Shown here piece by piece: positions 48,641 to 59,220 of a DNA stretch of 64,000 nt. The notes beneath the pieces are model-generated. The model had not been told where the DNA came from, did not search any database, and saw only the letters and a list, made by a program, of their open reading frames with translations. Made by a program: the position numbers and the translations under genes. How positions within the stretch are numbered: position 1 is the stretch's first letter; each line of letters starts with the position of its first letter. The stretch comes from Chrysoporthe austroafricana (lineage: Eukaryota; Ascomycota; Sordariomycetes; Diaporthales; Cryphonectriaceae): NCBI GenBank assembly GCA_001051155.2, contig JYIP02000003.1, positions 5,332,001 to 5,396,000 of the forward strand, read 5' to 3'.

Positions 48641-49640
48641 TTCCGGAATTAATTTCCAATTTCGTTTTTTCTTTTCTTAATAGCAATTATATATAATATA
48701 GCCTTTCCTGCTGCAATTATAGCAAGTAATTCCCTTATATTATTTTCATATTAAAGTATTTAATTCTATAAGTTTAATATATATCGTATTTGAATAAATT
48801 ATATTATTCCGGGTTTTTTGCTAAAATTTGCATTTCCTTAAATTAAATTAGTATTTCGAAGCATTATTATAATTCCTTTATTATTGCTAATGCCGCTTAT
48901 AGAATCGATTGTTAATACGGATTGCTTTATTAATAAACTCGCTAAATTTTTCAAATCGGTTTTCTTTATAAAATTCGTTTTTAATTTCTTCTTTAAGTCT
49001 TGCATAATAAGCATTTATAAAGAGTTCGTTTTCGTAATTAAGATAAGCGATAATTTATCTGAATTTAGCCGTATAATTTGCGGCTAAGCCGGTTTATCGA
49101 AATGCTTCCAATTGTTATATTATAATACGTTTCTTATCCGGGTTCTCAAAAGTCTTAATAAAAGCCGATTCAAAATTGGCATAGCGCTGAAAAATACGCT
49201 TAATATCCTTAGAACGGAAATCCTTATTATTATCCAAATAATTACGGAAGGTTGGCTTTTATTATTAAAGGGCTGTCTTTTCAAAGCAGTTTCTCGCAAA
49301 ATCGATTTTGTTATAAATAATCCTGAATTAAGCGCTATAGTATTTGAAATAAGCTTTGAATTAAATCAAAAAGGCCTGGAAGTCTTTTCGAATGCTTTTA
49401 TAAAGTTTAAGCTTATTAAGCTTAAAAGCTTTAGCTTATTAGAAAGCATTAAAGCGGAAAATTTCATTCTTGATTTCTTTAAGCTATTAATATAAGGCTA
49501 TATTTTGTTACTAGAATTATTCGTTAATAAAAATAGTTAAGGCTTTTTCCTAAAAGGCTTAGTTGCTAGAAGAAAATAAAGTCTAAAGCGCTATCGTATT
49601 TCCGGTATTATTCAAAAGATATATATTAAACCGTTCTTAA
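48640..49640 (-). pseudogene. gag: Chr-D gag
   Basis: The zinc knuckle at 48683-48724 reads CYNCSRKGYIIYNC: Cys ligands kept, His lost, and the Gly after the second Cys changed to Ser. The capsid tract is readable near 49150-49300. The long plus-strand open frame at 49112-49495 is an antisense shadow. Confidence 0.75.
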
Positions 49641-49656
49641 ATAAGAATCGTAAAAA

Positions 49657-50116
49657 TATTATAAACGCTGCAGCAATCCTAGGATAAACTGTAAAGTTAA
49701 AAGGTTTATGCTAGTAAAAGCGGTATTAAATATAGCTTTAAATACCGGAAATTTATTCAGGAAATATTCGCAATATTTATAAGCTTATAAGGCTATCGCT
49801 TGGATATATAATAAGGTCTAAGTAATACTTAAATTTACGATTGAAAAGCTATAAGTATTTAATTAATAAATATCTTTTCCTTATATACTTAGCTCTTTAT
49901 TCGTTAAATTTACCGGGTCTATTAGATTTGGGGCAAATCCTTAAATTTTAAATTTGCCGGATTTATAATAAATCCTTAAATCCCGCCTCTTTTATAGCTT
50001 TAACCCTAGGTTATATAAGCGGTTATGGAAGTTCTTATAAAAAGGGCTAGCAGCGGGGCGTTCTGTTAGATTCCTTTTCCTTACTATACGGTCTAGTCTT
50101 TTATTGAGTTATAATA
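49657..50116 (-). repeat. Chr-D 5' LTR (460 bp)
   Basis: Same length as the 3' LTR. The primer site on the minus strand, TTTACGATT (49654 down to 49646), lies two bases inside and pairs with AGTCGTAAA (here AATCGTAAA) in R. Confidence 0.9.
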
Positions 50117-50741
50117 TTGTTAAATAATAGCAATATTCAAATAATGCTTATCGGAAATAAAGCCGGGACTATTTATGCTGCTTTTCGAACGGGCGCTAAC
50201 TGTTAAATAAATAATAATATCGTTCTCTTAATTTGAAAGGAGTTAGCTATCTTGCCTCTATTAATGCTTTCTTTCAAATTCTTAAACTTAGCTTGTTTGA
50301 AAATGCTATTAAAGGTCTCGAAATTCTAACCGTATAATATCAGAAAATAAATACTTTTCGGATTAATGCTAATCTTATTAACAAAATCGATAAAGAAATA
50401 AAAGATAGTATAAATTTGCTTTATATTCTTTTTCAAACTTATTAAAAGGTTAGGAAATGCTATACTATAATAATGCAAGTAAATAAGCCGGAATTTCTTA
50501 GCTTATAAGGCTTTTAGCTTAAAGAAGTAGTTTTGGAAAAACTTTTCTAGCAAGCAGCTATTTTTGAATTTAGCAAGGCTAATATTATAATTAAAGCTAT
50601 AGCTAAAAGATCCAAACGCTTCGATTTGGCTATAGAAAAAGCATAAAGGGTAATCGAATAACCTATTAGCCATTCTTATTTGCTTGCTAAAGCGAAAAAT
50701 AAAAGCGCTATTACTTTTCAAAAATATAAAAACTAATATAA
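50117..50741 (+). pseudogene. ORF-T part 1: broken unknown gene, target of insertions
   Basis: A plus-strand frame with protein-like stretches: SLNLKGVSYLASINAFFQ, NANLINKIDKEIKDSINLL, AIAKRSKRFDLAIEKA and SHSYLLAKAKNKSAITF. All stops are TAA or TAG where Gln fits. The frame runs in from the Chr-E/Chr-D junction (9952) and is cut by a solo LTR at 50742. Upstream sequence is off-window, past Chr-E. I recognise no domain. It could be a host gene or an older non-LTR or DNA element; nothing like gag or RT is visible. Confidence 0.6.
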
Positions 50742-51158
50742 TATTATAACCTAGCAAAGGGACAAGGCATATAAGGGAAAAATAAGGAATAGCTAAGCAC
50801 TTCACCTATAACCCCATTCAGAGAACTCCCTTTACCCGCTTATATAATTTAGGGATAGGGTTATAAAGCGGAAAGGATTTGGGGATCTGTTCCAGAGCCG
50901 CTAAATCCAGTACTAAAAAGCCGGATATATAAAAACAGGATATTTACCGGATAGATTATTATAGCTCTTCAGTCGTAAATTTAAATACTACTGGAACCCT
51001 ATTTATATTTTAGTAATAGCTATATTGGCTTATAAATATTGCGAGCATCTATTTAAAATACGTTTCCCGGTATTTAAAGTAGTATTTAGTATTATCCTTG
51101 CTAGCATAAACCCTTTAATCGTACAATTTGTCCTAGAAATACTGCAACGTTTATAATA
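50742..51158 (+). mobile_element. Solo LTR of the Chr-E family (417 bp)
   Basis: Termini TATTATAACC and GTTTATAATA, exact TATAA duplication (50737-50741, 51159-51163). Same length and U3 as the Chr-E 5' LTR, with one 35-bp unit, in the opposite orientation. Confidence 0.94.
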
Positions 51159-51163
51159 TATAA

Positions 51164-51739
51164 TTATATTATTCCAATATTAATTAATAGCAAACTTATT
51201 TTCAGCTTATATTTTTAGCGCTATTATTATAAAAAAAAGCTAATTATTATCGTTTATAAGCAAAATAAGCAGGAAAGTATTACGACGTATAATATAAAAA
51301 TCGCTATAATATATATTGCTAATTTTATCGATAATAATAATATATACTTTATATCGGAAAGTATTATAAAACGCTTTATAAAAGAAGGCGAGCATAATAA
51401 AGGCAATATTTATATATTCGTACTTGAATATATTTTCTATTATTGCAAAAATCGCGCAGCTAAAATTAATAACTTCTTGAAATAAACTAGCTCAATTAAG
51501 CTAATAAGACCCAATTTTGCGAAATAGCCGCATATTAAGCTTTATATTAACAAATTTCTCTTTAAACAAATAAAACTTAAAAAGATCGCTCGGCTAAACT
51601 TTGCTAATAAGTCGGTTATTACTAGCATACGCCCGGTAATAACCAATATATAGCAGGAACTAAAAAGCAAAATTCTATTCGAACCGCTATTTTCCAGCCG
51701 CCTTATAAATTTTTTAGCGAATTTAATTTATATTTCTAA
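51164..51739 (+). pseudogene. ORF-T part 2
   Basis: Once the solo LTR and one TATAA are removed the frame of part 1 continues here without shift: KKKLIIIVYKQNKQESITTY, NNIYFISESIIKRFIKEGEH, SIKLIRPNFAK, KIARLNFANKSVITSIRPV and ILFEPLFSSRLINFL. Only about five stops in 190 codons. It is cut by Chr-G2 at 51740. Confidence 0.62.
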
Positions 51740-51947
51740 TAATAATAAACGTACTGAAATATATTATAAAGCTTGCTTTTCTTAAAAAAGTAAACTACGC
51801 TAAAAGCATATTAAGGCATTATATAAGCCTCCCGATAAGAATATAGCATTTACTTAATAAATTCATTGCATATTTACTAAAAGATTTACCGTAAATTCAT
51901 TAAGCAAATCTACTATAAATTTACTATATTTATAGGTTTTGCTATTA
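51740..51947 (-). repeat. Chr-G2 3' LTR (208 bp)
   Basis: Starts TAATAATAAACG, ends TGCTATTA; direct repeat of 63171-63378. Confidence 0.9.
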
Positions 51948-53073
51948 ATTACCAGTTTTTTATAACCTTTATTTATAAAAGAAGCTAATAATTAAAAACG
52001 TTTTAAGTAACGGTAATATAATATAATAAGACTTTAAGTTATATAGCAAGGAAAAGCATAATGGCATTATTAAATAAAAGAGATTATATAGGAAATAACG
52101 ATTATTTTATAAAGCTAATTCGTACTAAAATCTTAATAAGTAAACGGATTTATACTAAGGACTTAAATAACAAATATGCTTATACCGGGAATTAAAAGAA
52201 AACTTGCTTATACTAAAAGCTTAGAATTAATCCTTTACTATAATCGGTTTATACTTAAAATTAATAAATATATATAATACTTATATATAATAAGGTTGGC
52301 CGATATCCAAATATATTTCGGTAGTGCTTAATTGTATTTACTGCCGAAATATTTAGCGTAAATATAATTAAAAACTAAAATTGCTTATAAATATTAATAG
52401 AAAATATAGCTTTCAAATAATAAAGTATTAAATAAGTATAATAATAGTAAATATAAAGTAAAGTTACGATAGGATATATCAATATGCAAAGCTAATAGCC
52501 GTATATAATCGTTATATAGCGATATTGTAATTAGTTTTTAATATAAATAGCTAAGTTTATAAATTATTGGAAAAAAGCAGTATTATATGCTATTAATATA
52601 GTTATATCGATAAATAATAGCTATATTTATTAATTAAAAGTAACTTCCCGGGCTTTAATAATAGCTTTAAAGTTTAATAAGTTGCAAAAGAATATAATAA
52701 ATAATTCTTCTTTTCCGATATAATTATAGAAATTAATATAATTATAAATATTAAACTATAAAGTTTTAACTAGCTTATGCGCTTGAATATAAGATTTGAG
52801 GCTTATTATGCGATTTTGGCATTATAAAAACCGGGCAGCGCTAAAATAGTTTTTGTTTTTATTAGCTTATTTTTGAAAAGTAATATTGAAATCGTAATTT
52901 ATATTATCTTTAATAAAAACAATCTTGACAGCCTTAAAAGCGTATTCGAAACGGAAGATTTGGTTTATAATAAAATATAAGCTTAATTAATTAAATAAAA
53001 CGGTAAGATTAAAGTTGCGGAATTAAATAACGAATTCGTATATATATTTTCTTATAATAAAAGGAAAAAAATA
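51948..53073. other. Chr-G2 3' region without a clear gene
   Basis: Matches 19328-19958 joined to 27343-27939 in G1 and contains the empty Chr-A target at about 52570-52590. The near-open plus frame seen in G1 is more broken here. Confidence 0.5.
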
Positions 53074-54462
53074 TTAAATATAATTATCGTAAATTCCGAT
53101 AATACCGAATTTAATATTATTATAAATAGCGAAATTATTAGTAATATAAAGATAATTAATACTGAAATTGCTTCTCCAAGTAAAATTATAGCGTATATAT
53201 TCTTTAGAAATATAAAGGGCTAGTATGCAGTAATATATTGCGATTCCGGCTTTAATAGCTTTGGATTTGGGATTATATTTGATAAATAAAGCAGGGATAG
53301 CGCAAAGCGTAATCCGTAAGGGCAAAATGCTATTAATACTAGCTCGGAAAGCTTTGCTTAATATAGCTAACAGATTAGCTATATTCGGTAAGTCGTTTTT
53401 GGTCAGATCGATAATATCGTTTATAATTCGATAGCGCTTAGCTAGCATTATAAAGTTTCGCTCTATTATAGCAAATAAGCTTAAATTAGCAATTAGCATA
53501 ATAAGCTTAAAAGCTTTAAGCTTAGCTAAAACTGGCTTAATATTCTTAGCTATTTTCTTCCAAGCAGCAAAAGCTATATTACGATTATATTCGTAAATTA
53601 TAACGATTTCAGCTATATTGGCTATATAGCGCATAGCATTTACCTTTCTTTTAATAAGGTTATTGCAATTGTTTAATATTATTTGTCCAGTTTTATTTTT
53701 AATATAACGCTTATGCTTATTTCGTAAGCAATCGTTTCTCGATATTATAATAGGAAATAGGACGCGATAAGCTATTAATAGAGTATATAAGGCAAAGATA
53801 GGATTATGAATAGTAAGTAAATTCGAAATGAATTCAAGCAATGCTTTTCTAATAAAGTTATCCGTTAGTCCGTTATTTATATCTTTATTTATAATAGCAT
53901 TCGCGCCAGTAAAAGTATTTGGATAAAGCTCTTATCTTTTGTAAATAAGGCTGGAATAATCAATTTACAATAATATAAAATACTATAAAATAAGTTTTTA
54001 AGCCTTTTTAGTAATTAGAAGCCGATTAATATCGCTATTGCTTAGCTTAATATTAAAGATATAAATATTATATTCGATTTTTCGGTTTACTATATCGGTA
54101 TAACCTTTATTAATTAGCGTTCGACAAAAAGCTACTATATAAGCTTTTTAATAGCAAAAGAAATCGTTCAAATAATTCTTTATTATATAAGTATTATAAT
54201 AGAAACGGCTTTCGTTATTATATAAGTATATAGCTTACCGATATCCTTTTAGAGAAAAGCGGTCTTTAAACGATATTTTATAAATATACTTAGCGTATTA
54301 TATAATCCTGCTTTTTCGGCAAACCTTAAAAGGTTCTTCTTAAAATATAAAGTATAATATTGCATAGAAATTAAATATAGCTAAACGTATTATTTCTTAT
54401 TAAATTTAATTTTACGGCAAAGCATTTACGGAAAAATATAACTTAATAATTATATAATATAT
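53074..54462 (-). pseudogene. Chr-G2 extra sense ORF, unknown function
   Basis: Same frame as 27940-29226, 463 codons from ATA (54460-54462, aligned to the G1 ATG) to 53074. The last 255 codons (53074-53841) have no stop at all, striking in RIP-mutated DNA. Stretches: RYIANIAEIVIIYEYNR, AFAAWKKIAKNIKPVL, RIINDIIDLTKNDLPNI. Differences from G1 are mostly C/T and G/A. No domain recognised. The C-terminal tail past the G1 stop may be chance read-through. Confidence 0.6.
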
Positions 54463-54749
54463 TTTGGTTTTAATAATATTAATAGCTTTATTAATATAAT
54501 CCTTACGGATTTATAAAAGCTTAGCAGGATAAAGCGAAATTAATAATAATATTAGCTTAATATCCAAAAATAATATTCAAAAATATAATAAAAAGTAATA
54601 ACGATAGAGCAATATAGCTAGCTATAATAAGTAAATAAAGATAGTAATCGTAAGCGTGCTAATAGGAAGAAGAAAATAAAATGAATTCATTAGCAATTTA
54701 CGAAATAATAGTTTTTGAATTCGCTAAAAATTCACTTGCCTTATTTAGC

Positions 54750-54880
54750 TAATAGTAAACGTACTGAAATATATTATAAAGTATTGTTTTCTTAAAAAAG
54801 TAAACTATATTAAAAGCCCATTAAAGCATTATATAAGCCTTTTAATAAGAGTATAGCATTTACTTAATGAATTCATTGCG
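54750..54880. repeat. Internal Chr-G LTR fragment (first 131 bp)
   Basis: Starts TAATAGTAAACG as the full LTR does and breaks off at ATTCATTGCG, then joins Chr-G internal sequence equivalent to about 53890. It sits inside G2. Confidence 0.85.
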
Positions 54881-55745
54881 TTCGCGCTAGTAAAAATGTT
54901 TGGATAAAACTCTTATCTTTCGTAAATAAGGCTAGAGCAATCAATTTATAATAGTATAAAGTATTATGAAATAAGTTCTTAAGCTTTTTCAGTAATTAGT
55001 AGCCGATTAATATTGCTATTGCTTAGCTTGGTATTAAGGATATAGATATTATATTCGATTTTTCGGTTTATTATATTAGTATAACTTTTATTAATTAGCG
55101 CCCGATAAAAAGCTATTATATAAGCTTCTTAATAACGAAAGAAATCGCTTAAATAGTTTTTCGTTACGTAAATATTATAATAGAAATAGCTTTCGCTATT
55201 ATACAAATATATAGCTTACCGATATCTTTCCAGAAAAAAGCGGTTTTTAAATAATATTTTATAAATATATTTAGCATATTATATAGTTTTGCTTTTTCGG
55301 CAAACTTTGAAAAGTTCTTCTTATAATATAAAATATAGCATTATATAAAAATTAAGCATAATTAAACGTACCGTTTCTTATTAATTTTAATCTTACGGTA
55401 AAGTATTTACGGAAAAATACAACTTAATAATTGCGTAATGCATTTTGGTTTTAATAATATTAATAGCCTTATTAATATAATCTTTACGGGTTTATAGAAG
55501 TTTAGCAAAGTAAAGCGAAATTGATAATAATACTAGCTTAATACTTAAAAATAATATTCAAAAATATAATAAAAAATAATAATAATAGGGCAATATAACT
55601 AGCTATAATAAATAAATAGAAATAATAATCGTAAGCGTATTAATAGGAAAAAGAAAATAAAATGAATTTATTAGCAATTTACGAAATAATAGCCTTTTGC
55701 ATTTACTAGAAATTCACTTGTTTTATTTAGCAATCGCTTTTATTT
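54881..55745. repeat. Duplicated Chr-G internal segment
   Basis: Repeats 53890-54749 with scattered transitions, including the start of the extra ORF (ATG kept at 55441-55443 on the minus strand). In G1 this segment is single (28660-29515). Confidence 0.85.
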
Positions 55746-58700
55746 TAATACGCGCTTATTATATTGCAAGTTCTTTCGATCTCTTGGAATAAATAAACTA
55801 GCTTATTCTAATATATTTTCTATTCGTAAATCGTGCTTTAACCTATTTCGTTTTCGTAAGGCAATTACGATAATATTTCCCAATTCAGGGACTTTTTCTG
55901 CTAATAGCCATTTTCGCTTTATTCTTTCTTGCAATTCGGCTATAGCTTTGCATTTCCGTTCGAAATTATATATTATTTCGTCCGCATTTAGAGCATTACG
56001 GAATATCTATATATTATAATAGCTAAAGTAATTTATCTACTTTATTAAATATTTAATTCTGCGCGGATTACATTTATATTTTCGCTTATAGCAATTAATT
56101 ATTCTTTTTAGCTTATAATATCAGTAATTTTCCTAGTATTTCTCGATATCCGGATCCTTTAGCATATTTATTGGGTCTTAATATATAAAGTTATATTTAT
56201 AAGGGTTTATTTTAAGAAAGTTTGCAAGCTTTAATTATATTACTGAAATTATTAAATAGATATTTATATAAAGAGTTAATTTCAATTTATATATTAAATT
56301 CTTTATTTTTCGAATAATTTGGAAAAGTCTTATCTTTTATTATAAAAACTTTAAAGATAAGTTATTTAGCAATAAATACTTGTAACCCAAGCGAATATAT
56401 ACCCAATTATTTAATTCGAAAACTATTTAGCAATAATGCTTATTATATTACAATTTGGCTGCTATTTGCATTTCGGCAATAAAAAGTTAAGCTTCTTCTT
56501 AGAAAACTTCTTTTGCTAAAAGTATTATATTTCCTATTTATTAGCCCGATAATAAATTGAATCCGAATAGCATTTAGCTAGCTGAATATTTTATAGCTTA
56601 ATTATATGCATTATTTAAATTGAATTATAATGCTAATATTATTTCGGTTTATTTTGCATTAAAATAAGCGGTTATGAAATGCCGAATTGCTATTTCAATT
56701 ATTCGGTTCTTTATTTCAGATTGCTTATTCGTTTGCGGATGCGAGGCAGTAGAGTAAGCAAGTTTCGTTCCGATAGCTTCTTACAAATATTTCCAGAATT
56801 CCGATAGAAATTTCGAGTTTTTATTTAAAATAATCTTCTTGAGTATTCTTTAGCTAGTAATATAAAGTATCCGTAAAATAAGAATTGCTTAATCTGCTAT
56901 AGTATATATTGCATTACTTAATATAATAATTGTAGCTTTAGAATATTTATTTATAATTATAAGAAATGTATCTAGAAATAATATTTTAATTAAAGTTTAT
57001 ATAGTATTTATAAATAGTACTATTAGTAATCTTATAATAAAGTCTATAATAATAGTATAAAATAGGATTAATAGAGATAGTATAAGCTGCATTTCTTTTA
57101 AAAATTGCTATAAGTTATTTTTATTCTCGTTATAAGCTTAATATATCGATATATAATTGCATATTTTAATATAGCAATATCTAATAACGAATCGATTTAT
57201 CAAGTCGTACTATATGCGGTTTATACTGAAATAATATTTTCTATCGTAAGCTTTTTTGATAAAATCCAATACTATTTTATTCAAAATGCATAGTCGTTAT
57301 TTCCCGTAATAATCCTTGAGAAATAATAAGCTATTATAATTTAATATAAAAAGTAGTCGAGCAATCTTATTTAAATCTTTTAGTTATTCGATTATTTTGG
57401 ACTATAAGAGGTATTTTTCGTATTTCTTTTTGATATGCCCTTTCATTTCGCTATTTATAAATATTTTATTAAGAATCTAAATAAGTTCGTTTTCTTATAT
57501 CTTATTTAGAATGCCTTTATTATCGATAGGTTTCTGGATAAATAGTAATCTTGATATAGCATTTGCGAAAACGTTCGATTTTCTCGATATATAATATGCT
57601 TTCAGGTCGAATTAATTTAAATATTCCGAAACGAAAATTAGCCGCATATTTGCTTTAATCTTATTTACTATATTTATAAATAATAAATAAATAATGCTAA
57701 CCGTTATTGCATAATTAATAAGAATATAAATTAGTTTGGTTCGGTTTGATCTTATTATCGTTTGCAGTTTTCGTATTAGCTATACCAAATAAGCTATTTC
57801 TAGCTTTATAAGCTAGTACTTTTATTCTATTTCGTTAATCGTTTTATTTAAATAAAGGATTAATTATATAGCTATACTTGCTATTAGCAATATTCCGTTC
57901 TATATATAATCGTTTGCTAATTGGAAAATAATGCTTGAAAACCCTATTTCCTTAAATATATCTAGCTAAATAAAGAGAGGTTTGTCTGAAATATAATAAA
58001 ATAAAGCATTCTTAGCTTCCAAAGCTATTTTGAAATTATAAAAATTGTTAATTTCGTCTGGTATTGAATCGAAAATGGCTTGCATAATATAGTTTTGCCG
58101 TTTTATATTTGAAAGTAAATAGTTCGATTAGCAAGCTTTGCTTAATATCCTAGTTTTCCTTTTCTGAAATAGGTTAATTTTATAGCTATATTTAGGAATT
58201 AAATAGCATAAATATCCTATAAATCCAATAAACCTTTCCAGTTGCTAGAGTATTTTAGGGAATTCTAGATTGCGAATAGCTTATATCCGGTATTCCGTAT
58301 TGGAAATTCCGAATCTGTCTATTTTGAATCTTAAGATTTGGACTGAAAGATATTTAAGAAACGATTTGAATTTAGCTAGTAAAATATTTTTGCATAAAAA
58401 TAGCGAAAAGATAGTTTATAAATATTGCAAGTAGTTTTATTCTATAATTAAGTAAATAATAATATTATTTATAAAAGCGGAAGCAAATTTGTAATATAAT
58501 CGTAAGAATTGATTTATAAAATGCTAGATATAGAATAATAAATTTCGAAATTCTATAAATAGAACTTTTATTCTTTTTTAATTGCAATAACTAATAACGG
58601 TAAATCGGTTTTTATAATCTGGATATATTAGGAATTAATAGAAAAATTGCCGTATATTTATTATTGTAATATATATTTTTCTTTTTAGCTATTTAATAAC

Positions 58701-59220
58701 TTTTTGCTATAATAGCAAAAGGTAAATATTAAAGACTGAAATTTTATTCAAAGCGCATAAATCAATTATTATATATCTTTTTTTCTAGCTATTTATATTC
58801 TTTCAAACTATAAAAATTAGTAAACCAAATAGCATTACATTTATAACCCATTCCGTTCGACTTTGCTAATATAATTTATCCAAAATTTCGTTAATTACTT
58901 CCTAATTTTCTTTATTTAAGTAATATAGCTTTTATCCTATTTTCTAATTCTGCTATCTTTCGATTAAATCGACTTTTATCTATTAATCAGTTAGCATATT
59001 AACGGGATTTATATTTTTGAAAACTCTAGTATATACCCGTATTAATTTTACGATTTTATAAAGAAATTCCGGTAAATGCTTATAAACGTATATATTGAAA
59101 TCAATTTCCGATTTCTTAATAGCTTTATCTTTCCGAATTCCTAATTTATTATTATTTTCGAAATAATCTCTTATTTTAGGAATTTCTATATCCGAGAATC
59201 GGTACTCTTCCAGCTATTTT
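55670..59220 (-). pseudogene. pol: Chr-G2 pol
   Basis: Parallel to G1 29450-33000. The AT-hook-like motif is destroyed (RKRNRLKH at about 55833-55856). RT catalytic motif FINN (58464-58469). Integrase and RNase H readable in the same order, with many stops. Confidence 0.75.

Larger units (their letters stand above)
9958..50116 (-). mobile_element. Chr-D: chromovirus split by a 33-kb nest; 7.1 kb when joined
   Basis: Two 460-bp LTRs bound it (9958-10417 and 49657-50116). The duplication is TTGTC (9953-9957) against TTGTT (50117-50121). The right copy is followed by A, so its C sat in a CpA and was lost to RIP after insertion. Internal sequence stops at 13590 in reverse transcriptase and resumes at 46612. 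Removing Chr-C and its TAAAG duplication leaves 7138 bp. It lies one base from the Chr-E LTR. Confidence 0.92.

Noticed and set aside
49112..49495. 127-codon plus-strand open frame as a gene
   Set aside because: It is antisense to Chr-D gag, whose knuckle and capsid tracts read on the minus strand.
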